From positions 1 through 10,683 of the forward strand of contig CAZRFE010000082.1 in NCBI GenBank assembly GCA_964599565.1: 10,683 bases of DNA, written 5' to 3'. The translations under genes were made by a program, and so were the position numbers. Each line of letters begins with the position of its first letter. Position 1 is the stretch's first letter. The stretch is from JAJUFS01 sp964599565 (GTDB lineage Bacteria; Pseudomonadota; Gammaproteobacteria; Natronospirales; JAJUFS01). The notes beneath the pieces are model-generated. The model did no database searches. It was not told the origin of the DNA and saw only the letters and a program-made list of their open reading frames with translations. Positions 1-5,190 of this stretch are shown in pieces.

Positions 1-57
1 CACCCGCGCTCGCCTCGCGTCCTCGGTCGCCTCCAACGGGGCCCAAAAGCAAAAGCG

Positions 58-84
58 AAGAGCCGCGCTTCGCGCGGCTCTTTT
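58..84. terminator. Strong hairpin, probable (possibly bidirectional) terminator
   Basis: An 11-bp perfect stem (58-68 with 72-82) closes a TTC loop and runs into a short T-run on plus. On minus, an A-rich stretch (46-59) becomes a T-rich tail, so it could stop transcripts from either side. No coding frame can be defended in bases 1-57, so the gene it serves probably lies outside the window. Confidence 0.7.
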
Positions 85-128
85 CGCAAGGGTGATCAGG
101 CGCAACCACCGCAATCGCAATTGCTTAT

Positions 129-151
129 AGCGGAGTACGCTCCGCTACTCC
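129..151. other. Two overlapping, mutually exclusive hairpins
   Basis: AGCGGAG (129-135) pairs with CTCCGCT (140-146). GGAGTA (133-138) can instead pair with TACTCC (146-151). The element lies just past the stop codon of the minus-strand gene at 162-389 and may act as its 3' end structure. No T-run follows on minus, so it is not a classical terminator. Confidence 0.35.
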
Positions 152-161
152 ATGCTATCTC

Positions 162-389
162 CTACTTATCTCGGTGCTCAAAAAGCGCTGCGAGATTCTG
201 AAGCATCTCGAAGTCAGTATTTTCCTCTTCGAGCCACATGCCTTCAAAATTGACCGCATTCGGTGCAAACAACAGTAACGGATGGCTAACGTCTCCCTCA
301 CTCAGTAACGCTTTCATTCCGACAAAGAGAAATGCGAGCACAAAGACAACGGTTCCAATTCTGCTAGCTAGTGTCTTTATCCAATTCAT
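162..389 (-). CDS. Hypothetical small membrane-anchored protein (75 aa)
   Basis: I do not recognise a family. The product has a charged start (MNWIKTLASR), one hydrophobic segment at about residues 11-31 that could be a signal anchor, and an acidic C-terminal half (residues 50-75) including EEENTDFE. The simplest topology is a single-pass inner-membrane protein or an uncleaved secreted protein. The ATG has a good ribosome binding site (AGGGGG about 6 bases upstream), which supports it being real. Base composition is more AT-rich than the rest of the window, as in the divergent gene at 658-978, which suggests recent acquisition. The two genes face away from each other across a 268-base intergenic stretch. 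Function is unknown. Confidence 0.55.
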   Translation of the reverse strand: MNWIKTLASRIGTVVFVLAFLFVGMKALLSEGDVSHPLLLFAPNAVNFEGMWLEEENTDFEMLQNLAALFEHRDK

Positions 390-441
390 GCCGCCCCCTA
401 ATTCGACGCATAAAGCGTTAGAAATTCCGAACCCTAAATAA

Positions 442-657
442 GGTTATCCCGCATTTTTATGCGAAAGATTTGGAAGTACGCTCCACCTGCCTTCAAAGAA
501 GGTGGAGCTAATCACTTCGCAAGGAATCACTTCCAGCAACTGACGTTTGATCGGGTGTCGGCGCAATACAAGACCCTCTCGGGAAATATGCCGGCTGCCT
601 TCCTTAGCAGTGATTAGCACCCGATCACCTAATCTTAATCGGAATAAGGAAATCACC
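442..657 (+). promoter_or_regulatory. Structured leader upstream of the 658-978 gene
   Basis: This gene-free stretch lies between two divergent small genes and is dense in inverted repeats. CGCAT/ATGCG forms a small hairpin (450-463). GCTCCAC (480-486) pairs with GTGGAGC (502-508), with an inner CTTC/GAAG stem (491-494 with 498-501). GCTAATCAC (507-515) matches GTGATTAGC (610-618). TGATCGGGTG (548-557) matches CACCCGATCA (618-627). AATCACTTC occurs twice, 15 bases apart (510 and 525). The last two pairings cross, so they are alternatives or a pseudoknot ending about 18 bases before the Shine-Dalgarno AAGGA (646-650). No clear sigma-70 promoter was found. It could be a regulatory RNA leader, protein binding sites, or a relic of a mobile element. 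Confidence 0.4.
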
Positions 658-978
658 ATGAATAAGAATAGTCGTTCTTCAGATTTCAATCTCTTTATCA
701 GCTCGGACGTCACCTTTGGCACCCTGGAAGCAATCGGCGAAAAAATGGCTGATGTTCCGACGGACGAGCCTGAACGAACGGAATGGGTCAACGCCATCAC
801 GGGGCTCGCATCGGCGGGACTGAAAGCGGCGCGGGAGATGAATGTGTTCCTGTACGAAGCGAGCGACATGCATCGTTTCCCCTCGACCTATGCGGATATC
901 GACGTCGAGAAGAACTGCATTCGCGAACCGGCACCGCCGCTTTACCTCGCCAGCAGATCCCGAACAATCAAAGCCTGA
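658..978 (+). CDS. Hypothetical protein (106 aa)
   Basis: I do not recognise a family. The product is soluble, mixed acidic/basic, with no transmembrane segment or signal peptide. A probable helical core spans residues about 20-65 (TLEAIGEKMADVP and GLASAGLKAAREMNVFLYEA). The open frame continues upstream to 547, but the ATG at 658 is preferred because AAGGA lies 7 bases before it and the upstream residues look non-coding and fall in the structured leader. A textbook terminator begins 6 bases after the stop, so it is probably monocistronic. The AT-rich start and lack of recognisable relatives fit a horizontally acquired orphan. Confidence 0.6.
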   Translation: MNKNSRSSDFNLFISSDVTFGTLEAIGEKMADVPTDEPERTEWVNAITGLASAGLKAAREMNVFLYEASDMHRFPSTYADIDVEKNCIREPAPPLYLASRSRTIKA

Positions 979-983
979 TGCAC

Positions 984-1015
984 CGAAAGCCCGCGCAAAC
1001 GGGCTTTCGTTTTTG
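984..1015 (+). terminator. Rho-independent terminator of the 658-978 gene
   Basis: A 10-bp perfect stem, CGAAAGCCCG (984-993) with CGGGCTTTCG (1000-1009), encloses the loop CGCAAA and is followed by TTTTT. It sits directly downstream of the stop at 976-978. Confidence 0.92.
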
Positions 1016-1420
1016 TCTTCAGCAAGCCGCCGACGCAATGATATTCGACGGCGTATCCGGTGCGCACGAAGCCCCGGTACTCCGGGGGCTTGATGGCAAA
1101 TATCGTTTGCGAAAGCCAAAAGAACCGTTCTGGTTCGACAACGGAATACTGACTGGACACAACACGTCTACGGAGCAAAGACGTTTTTCGCTTCTGGATG
1201 TTCGAGGCCCCGTCGGAGGCCACCGAGGAGCGCAGACGAGCGCGGGTGCGGAGCAGGAAATCGCGAGGTATTCCGAGTGATTTCCGTCGCGGAGCAGCGA
1301 GGGGTGTCGAGCCCGTGGCGGAACGAGCGCAGCGAAGTTCCGACCGGCGAGTTACCGAGCGTGCCCGCGCGCGGCGAGCACCGCAGGCACATTTAAATGA
1401 ACAATCAGCCGACCGGGCCG
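1016..1420. other. Gene-free GC-rich palindromic stretch
   Basis: No convincing gene is present: frames here lack ribosome binding sites and translate into Arg/Ala-rich noise. Visible structure includes AAGCCCC/GGGGCTT (1069-1075 with 1085-1091), GCAAA/TTTGC (1096-1100 with 1106-1110), GGAAATC/GATTTCC (1256-1262 with 1279-1285) and CGGAAC/GTTCCG (1319-1324 with 1337-1342). CGGAGCAAAG near 1170 recurs in the repeat module at 1447, so part of this may be a degraded module. It looks like dispersed intergenic repeat DNA. Confidence 0.6.
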
Positions 1421-1544
1421 CCTTTCTTTTGGTTACTTTTCTTTGGCGGAGCAAAGAAAAGTGACTCGGCCGCTCCGCGAGCGTAGCGAGCAGCGGACGA
1501 AACTCCTTGTTCAAAGCGTGGATCCCCGCCTGCGCGGGGATGAC
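1421..1544 (+). repeat. Intergenic repeat module, copy 1
   Basis: The module has three parts. First is an 11-bp hairpin ACTTTTCTTTG/CAAAGAAAAGT (1435-1445 with 1452-1462). Second is a GC-rich imperfect palindrome starting CCGCTCCGCG and ending AGCAGCGG. Third is a terminal hairpin ATCCCCGC-CTGC-GCGGGGAT (1522-1541) followed by GAC. Bases 1448-1544 match 1693-1789 in copy 2 exactly. The terminal hairpin resembles the widespread dRS3-like bacterial repeat (ATYCCC...GGGRAT). Frames across it are typical false ORFs. Confidence 0.85.
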
Positions 1545-1666
1545 ACTTCGTTTGACGTGTCTGTCTTCACAACTGCCGATGCGTCTGCGTGGCCGCTATC
1601 GCCGAGCACCGCGCGAGGCCCCGTACTCGGGAAGGTCACCTTTGAATAGACAAGCCACCCAGGCGA

Positions 1667-1789
1667 CCTTTCTTCTGGTTACTTTCTTTGGTGGAGCAAA
1701 GAAAAGTGACTCGGCCGCTCCGCGAGCGTAGCGAGCAGCGGACGAAACTCCTTGTTCAAAGCGTGGATCCCCGCCTGCGCGGGGATGAC
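1667..1789 (+). repeat. Intergenic repeat module, copy 2
   Basis: Same architecture as the copy at 1421-1544, starting 246 bases after it. The last 97 bases are identical, while the first part has a one-base deletion and two substitutions. The terminal hairpin is at 1767-1786. Near-identity in non-coding DNA suggests a recent duplication, gene conversion, or a repeat kept uniform across the genome. Confidence 0.85.
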
Positions 1790-1845
1790 TTCATTTGGCG
1801 TATCCGTGCCCATAACCTTCGACGCGTCACCGTACGACCAGGCAG

Positions 1846-1999
1846 CCTTTCTTCTGGCTGCTTCCTTCAGCCGCGCAAGGAAAAGTGACTCGGCCGCTCC
1901 GCGAGCGGACAAGGTCCCCGTACTCGGGGAGCGAGCAGCGGACGAAACCTCTTGAATAAATCATTTCAAAGCGTGAATCTCCCGCCTGCGCAGGGACGG
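1846..1999 (+). repeat. Intergenic repeat module, copy 3 (diverged, interrupted)
   Basis: This copy starts 179 bases after copy 2. It keeps the CCTTTCTTCTGG start, the AAAAGTGACTCGGCCGCTCC core and AGCAGCGGACGAAA, but three things differ. The CTTTTCTTTG arm is mutated. A segment carrying TCCCC-GTACTC-GGGGA (1915-1930) replaces the central TA. Eleven extra bases lie before TTCAAAGCGTG. The terminal hairpin is degenerate (about 1978-1996). It is the oldest-looking member of the array and ends about 50 bases before the next gene. Confidence 0.75.
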
Positions 2000-2048
2000 C
2001 GCTGCCGTAATCGCTCGTCCCTGCCTTCCATGCACATCGGAGGACGCC

Positions 2049-2441
2049 ATGCACGAGTACGATTTCCATCACAACGGAAAGACGCGTTTTCAGAATGTTC
2101 TCGGCTTCTGCCTGCTCGCACTCGGCATAATCGGCGGATGCTGGATCGCGGCGAGCGTGGTCGGCTTCATCACCGATCCTGCCGCCGTCTCGCTGGTGCA
2201 GGCGTTGTCATCGGCTGCCGCGCCTGATCGCAGCATGACGATCGCGGGTCAGCCGGTCGTGCTCGCGAAGACCATGCTCCAGGCGACGGGAATGTTCCTG
2301 TTTCTCGTGGTGATGGGTATTGCAGCAGGCGTGGTCCGGACATTCATTGCAGGCGGCGTGAACCTGCTCCAGCACGACGTCAACCGGCTGGTGCGATTCC
2401 TGGACAACGCGGCGCGCGCTCGCGAGCATTCGCGCGAGTGA
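2049..2441 (+). CDS. Hypothetical two-helix inner-membrane protein (130 aa)
   Basis: I do not recognise a named family. Two hydrophobic segments are clear, at about residues 17-41 and 78-100. Between them lies a loop of about 35 residues (DPAAVSLVQALSSAAAPD...), and a basic, probably amphipathic C-terminal tail follows (HDVNRLVRFLDNAARAREHSRE). By the positive-inside rule both termini are probably cytoplasmic and the loop periplasmic. The ATG is well supported by GGAGG about 5 bases upstream. The gene stands alone between the repeat array and the convergent GNAT pair; 67 bases separate it from the GNAT stop codon and no clear terminator is visible there. Codon use matches the GC-rich host genes. 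Confidence 0.75.
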   Translation: MHEYDFHHNGKTRFQNVLGFCLLALGIIGGCWIAASVVGFITDPAAVSLVQALSSAAAPDRSMTIAGQPVVLAKTMLQATGMFLFLVVMGIAAGVVRTFIAGGVNLLQHDVNRLVRFLDNAARAREHSRE

Positions 2442-2508
2442 AGAACATTCAGACAGCTTCGATGGATTCCGTTATCGGCTGAAGCGCTTCATGAACCCGC
2501 GACGGTCG

Positions 2509-2967
2509 TCATTTCATCCGCATGTGCAGTATCGGAAACGGCCGCCCCTGGCCATCGCGCTCGGAACGCCCCGCCACCGTGAAACCCATGCGTTCGTAGA
2601 ACGCCACCGCACCCGGGTTCTGCTCGTTGACGTCCACGCGCTTCACGCCGAGCGCGTGAATCGCGTGCTCCGCCAGCCGGCGGCCGATGCCGCGGCGATG
2701 CGCATCGTGATGCACGAACAGGGCTTCGAGTTCGTCGCCCGACACACCCATGAAGGCGAGCCACGTGCCATCGTCATCGCGATCGCGAATGCCGATGAGA
2801 TTCGCGCCGGGCAGGTAGTGCTCGCGCACGAACGGGCGAAGGTTCGCGATTTCAGCGTCATCGAGAAAACGGTGCGTCGCGCGCACAGCACCTTCCCACA
2901 GTTCGGTGAGCTGGTCGAAATCGCCCGCGCGCGGGACTTCCAGCTGCAGGATCGTATCGTCACGCAT
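2509..2967 (-). CDS. GNAT-family N-acetyltransferase, YjaB-like (152 aa)
   Basis: Predicted cytoplasmic acetyl-CoA-dependent acetyltransferase of the GNAT fold; substrate unknown. The sequence closely follows E. coli YjaB as I recall it: an N-terminal WEGAVRATHRFL block (24-35), ALFVHHDAHRRGIGRR (82-97) carrying the RxxGxG acetyl-CoA pyrophosphate loop at 91-96, then VNEQNPGAVAFYERMGF (113-129) with the conserved Tyr124 often used as general acid, and GRPFPILHM near the end. Length matches the family. An in-frame TTG lies five codons upstream (2982), but ATG at 2967 is better placed behind GGGAG (about 8 bases). It overlaps the stop of the upstream GNAT gene by 8 bases, which suggests translational coupling. 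Confidence 0.88.
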   Translation of the reverse strand: MRDDTILQLEVPRAGDFDQLTELWEGAVRATHRFLDDAEIANLRPFVREHYLPGANLIGIRDRDDDGTWLAFMGVSGDELEALFVHHDAHRRGIGRRLAEHAIHALGVKRVDVNEQNPGAVAFYERMGFTVAGRSERDGQGRPFPILHMRMK

Positions 2968-3553
2968 CTGCGGTTCTCCCAAGACGTTCCTTGAGCCGCG
3001 TTTTCACGTCCGGCCATTCATCGTCAAGCACGCTGAAGTAGACGGTATCGCGCAGCCGTCCGCTCTCGGTGACCATGTGCTTTCGCAGTGTGCCTTCTTC
3101 CTTTGCGCCGATGCGAAGGATCGCGTTGCGCGAACGCGCGTTGAGTGCATCGGTCTTGAGCTCGACGCGATGGCATTTCAGCGTCTCGAAGGCATGCGTC
3201 ATCAGCAGCAGTTTCGTTTCGGTGTTGACGGCGGTGCGCTGCCAACGCCCACCGATCCACGTCCAGCCGATTTCAAGCCGGCGATTCTCAAGGTCGATGT
3301 TGCCGAAGCGCGTGCACCCGGCAATGCAATCATCCTCGCGCGCAACGATGACGAACGGCAACGCGCGGTTCTCCGTGCGCTCCTGCAGCGCGCTGTCGAT
3401 GTAGGCGCGCATCAGCTGCGGCGTGGTCACCTGGTGTGGCGTCCAGCGCCACAGCTCCTCGTCAAGGCCGATCGCGCACAGCGCATCAAGGTGATCGGGC
3501 GCAAGCGGTTCGAGGCGGACGTGTTCGCCGTGAAGCGTGACGGACTCAGGCAT
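2960..3553 (-). CDS. GNAT-family N-acetyltransferase, RimJ/RimL-like (197 aa)
   Basis: Predicted acetyl-CoA-dependent N-acetyltransferase of the RimJ/RimL-like GNAT branch; the true substrate cannot be read from sequence. Typical blocks are the N-terminal LHGEHVRLEPLAPDHLDAL (7-25), a WTWIGGRWQRTAVNTETKL stretch around 97-115 in place of a canonical RxxGxG loop (usual in this subfamily), HAFETLKCHRVELKTDALN with the N-x-x-S-x-x-A-I block after it, GAKEEGTLRKH, and the RDTVYFSVLDDEWP ending. The ATG has GGGA about 8 bases upstream. It lies downstream of the DUF202 gene on the same strand and overlaps the YjaB-like gene by 8 bases. The two are different GNAT subfamilies, not a recent duplication. 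Confidence 0.88.
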   Translation of the reverse strand: MPESVTLHGEHVRLEPLAPDHLDALCAIGLDEELWRWTPHQVTTPQLMRAYIDSALQERTENRALPFVIVAREDDCIAGCTRFGNIDLENRRLEIGWTWIGGRWQRTAVNTETKLLLMTHAFETLKCHRVELKTDALNARSRNAILRIGAKEEGTLRKHMVTESGRLRDTVYFSVLDDEWPDVKTRLKERLGRTADA

Positions 3554-3589
3554 GAAGATTTCCCGGTGGACGGAACGCGGAGGATAGCG

Positions 3590-3606
3590 GCAACCGCGGC
3601 GGTTGC
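3590..3606 (-). other. Small intercistronic hairpin
   Basis: GCAACC (3590-3595) and GGTTGC (3601-3606) form a 6-bp stem with a 5-base loop in the 59-base gap between the DUF202 stop and the GNAT start. It has no T-run, so it is at most a weak attenuator or RNA-processing structure. Confidence 0.3.
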
Positions 3607-3612
3607 AAACCG

Positions 3613-3987
3613 TCAGAGCGGCGGCCCGCGGAACAGGTAGACGATCAGTCCGACGCCGAGCAGCGCGACGATGAGACTCGTGAGCACGCCCATGTGGATG
3701 GCGTGGCGTTCCGGGATTTCCTCGGGCCGGAAGTCCTTCAGCATGCGTCGAAACTGCACAGCGGTGACGGCCGATGCAAAGGCGCCGAGCGCGATGAACG
3801 CAATGCCGACCCAGTACGAAACGCCGCGCTGCATTTCAGCGACGGCGTCCGGCCGGAAGAACTGCATGAACAATCCGAAGCGCTCGATGACGAAGCCGAA
3901 CGCCATCAAGGTAACGCTTGTGCGGGTCCACGCGAGCAGCGTGCGCTCGGCGGCGAAGAATACGCGCGGGTCACCAGGTTTCGGCAT
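3613..3987 (-). CDS. DUF202 / YidH-family inner-membrane protein (124 aa)
   Basis: A small integral membrane protein of the DUF202 (YidH-like) family, whose biochemical role is not established. The family hallmark is clear at the N terminus: DPRVFFAAERTLLAWTRTS followed by LMAFGFVIERFGLF (residues 6-39). Three hydrophobic segments are visible, at about 24-44, 56-78 and 99-121. A basic linker with RRMLKDFRPEEIPER lies between the second and third. Length is normal. The ATG has GGAG about 7 bases upstream. It is first in a minus-strand group followed by the two GNAT genes (59-base gap) and is divergent from the CsbD array, with which it shares a 172-base control region. Confidence 0.9.
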   Translation of the reverse strand: MPKPGDPRVFFAAERTLLAWTRTSVTLMAFGFVIERFGLFMQFFRPDAVAEMQRGVSYWVGIAFIALGAFASAVTAVQFRRMLKDFRPEEIPERHAIHMGVLTSLIVALLGVGLIVYLFRGPPL

Positions 3988-4098
3988 GGCATCGCTCCGT
4001 CGCTGAAGTGTAGCGCGGCTTTGCAGGCGCCGGTGCTTCAGCGCAGTACGGGTTTCATTTCAGAAGAGCCGCGTCTTTGCCTAATGGAAACGGGGAAT

Positions 4099-4112
4099 GT
4101 CTCGCGCGAGAC
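4099..4112. promoter_or_regulatory. 14-bp perfect palindrome upstream of the CsbD array
   Basis: GTCTCGCGCGAGAC is a perfect palindrome 47 bases before the first CsbD start, in the divergent region shared with the DUF202 gene. It could be an operator for a dimeric regulator. CG-rich palindromes also arise by chance in such DNA, and no convincing sigma-70 promoter was identified beside it. Confidence 0.3.
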
Positions 4113-4159
4113 GGCAGCCGGTAAATTCAAGCCCAGCCTGGAATGCGGAGAAAACCTGC

Positions 4160-4507
4160 ATGAAGACGCGCATCGATTCGAACCAGCAGCGGCAGAACAT
4201 GAACGCCGACAAGGCGGGCAACAATCTCAAGGAGTTCAAGGCGCGCGTGCAGCGCCGCTGGCAGCAGCTCGGTGACGAGCAGATCGAGCAGATCGCAGGA
4301 CGCCGCGAATCGCTCGCGCGCGAACTGGAACGCACATACGGACTGTCGCGTGCGGATGCGGAAGCGGAGATCGACGATTTCGAATCCGGCGGAATGACGA
4401 TCGCGGGTTCCGGATCGGGCCGCGGCCCGACGGAACGCACGCGCGAGTTCGGCACCGGCAACGACCAGGGCGGAAGCAGGCATCGCGACCGGCACCGCCT
4501 GCACTGA
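4160..4507 (+). CDS. CsbD-like protein 1 with disordered tail (115 aa)
   Basis: Small hydrophilic helical protein with a diverged CsbD (PF05532-type) domain at about residues 21-74. The family skeleton is present: LKEFKARVQRRWQQL, DEQIEQIAGRRESL, then a YGL turn at 60-62 and AEAEIDDF. CsbD/YjbJ proteins are abundant in stress or stationary phase, but their molecular role is unclear. The C terminus (about 75-115) is a low-complexity Gly/Arg/His tail ending RHRDRHRLH, absent from the 60-70 residue family type. The frame is open back to 4097, but ATG at 4160 follows GGAG by 9 bases. First of four paralogues; its stop codon overlaps the ribosome binding site of the next gene. Confidence 0.8.
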   Translation: MKTRIDSNQQRQNMNADKAGNNLKEFKARVQRRWQQLGDEQIEQIAGRRESLARELERTYGLSRADAEAEIDDFESGGMTIAGSGSGRGPTERTREFGTGNDQGGSRHRDRHRLH

Positions 4508-4516
4508 GGAACGGAC

Positions 4517-4813
4517 ATGCACCGGCATCGTCGCCGCGAGGACGATCTCGAACTGGACCAGTTGATGCATGACAACTGGACGTATCTCAAGGATCCGGTC
4601 CGGCAACGCTGGAGCCGCCTTGATGATGAAAGTCTCGATGAGATCGATGGCGATCACGAACGCCTGCTGGATCGCATCCAGGTTGCGTATGGCATCCATC
4701 GCGACCAGGCGGAAACGGAACTGCACGCGTTCATGGACGACTACGAGGAGTATTTCGAACTGGTGCGTGACCGCAGCCCGGACACGCCCATCGCACCGCG
4801 GCCGCATCTTTGA
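4517..4813 (+). CDS. CsbD-like protein 2 (98 aa)
   Basis: Second member of the array. The diverged CsbD-like domain covers about residues 18-75: DNWTYLKDPVRQRWSRL, DDESLDEIDGDHERL, AYG at 57-59 and AETELHAF. It aligns without gaps to its three neighbours across the core. It is more acidic than the others, with a basic HRHRRR start and a DDYEEYFELV extension. The start is firm: GAGGA lies 6 bases before ATG and overlaps the TGA of gene 1, so the two are probably translationally coupled. The stop codon lies in the loop region of a hairpin (4802-4820). Probably part of a stress-response operon; molecular function unknown. Confidence 0.8.
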   Translation: MHRHRRREDDLELDQLMHDNWTYLKDPVRQRWSRLDDESLDEIDGDHERLLDRIQVAYGIHRDQAETELHAFMDDYEEYFELVRDRSPDTPIAPRPHL

Positions 4814-4820
4814 GATGCGG
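4802..4820 (+). other. Intercistronic hairpin over the stop codon of CsbD-like gene 2
   Basis: CCGCATCT (4802-4809) pairs perfectly with AGATGCGG (4813-4820) around TTG, enclosing the TGA stop at 4811-4813. No T-run follows, so it is more likely an RNA-stabilising or processing structure than a terminator. Confidence 0.5.
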
Positions 4821-4855
4821 CGAATCCTGTTCACCACGAGCACATGAGGTCTGAC

Positions 4856-5134
4856 ATGAGATACGAGACACGCAGCGAAGGCCGTGAACGTCCACGCAGC
4901 AACTGGGACAAGGTCGAAGCGAACTGGAACCAGTTCAAGGGCAACGTGAAGCAGCAGTGGGGCAAGCTCACGAACGACCAGCTCGACGAGATCGAAGGCC
5001 GGCGCGACAAGCTGGTCGGCAAGGTACAGGAGGTCTACGGACTCAGCGCGGAAGACGCGGAAGACCAGGTGGACCGTTTCATGGATGCCAACAGCTCCTA
5101 CCTGAATCGCACCCGCGATCCGAACATGCATTGA
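4856..5134 (+). CDS. CsbD family protein 3, canonical YjbJ-type (92 aa)
   Basis: The most typical family member in the array. Residues 22-75 closely match E. coli YjbJ as I remember it: ANWNQFKGNVKQQWGKLTND, then DEIEGRRDKLVGKVQEVYG and AEDQVDRF. The protein is hydrophilic and helical, without signal peptide or membrane segment. The family (B. subtilis CsbD, controlled by the general stress factor sigma B; E. coli YjbJ) is associated with stress and stationary phase, with no known activity. An ATG at 4844 is in frame, but ATG at 4856 is preferred because GAGG lies 6 bases upstream. It has a 20-residue charged N-terminal extension. It is probably closest to the ancestor of the array. Confidence 0.92.
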   Translation: MRYETRSEGRERPRSNWDKVEANWNQFKGNVKQQWGKLTNDQLDEIEGRRDKLVGKVQEVYGLSAEDAEDQVDRFMDANSSYLNRTRDPNMH

Positions 5135-5141
5135 GCAAATG

Positions 5142-5167
5142 GGCCGGCGCGAGGTTTTGCGCCGGCC
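5142..5167 (+). other. GC-rich hairpin between CsbD genes 3 and 4
   Basis: GGCCGGCGC (5142-5150) pairs perfectly with GCGCCGGCC (5159-5167) around GAGGTTTT. It is very stable but has no downstream T-run. It could slow or attenuate transcription, or protect the upstream message from 3' decay. Confidence 0.5.
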
Positions 5168-5190
5168 GCCTCGATCCCTGGAAGCAACTC

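Noticed and set aside
393..425. Integron attC-like site (CTAATTCGACGC ... GCGTTAG) beside the AT-rich small genes
   Set aside because: Only short, poorly symmetric arms; no second copy, no full core-site pairs and no integrase in the window.
942..1514. 190-codon minus frame across the terminator and repeats
   Set aside because: It runs through a clear terminator and repeat copy 1, has Arg/Ser-rich composition and no ribosome binding site; the same peptide recurs from the copy 2 repeat.
1443..1955. Several 66-77 residue frames within the repeat modules
   Set aside because: They are translations of the repeats themselves and break or change wherever the copies differ.
1421..1999. CRISPR-like array
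   Set aside because: Repeats are over 120 bases, irregularly spaced and few, with no cas genes.
2960..2982. TTG start at 2982 for the YjaB-like gene
   Set aside because: The GGGAG Shine-Dalgarno would then lie inside the gene; ATG at 2967 is correctly spaced and matches the family start.
4127..5131. 334-codon minus frame opposite the CsbD array
   Set aside because: Repetitive Val/Ala/Arg composition mirrors the paralogous plus-strand cores; no start signal.
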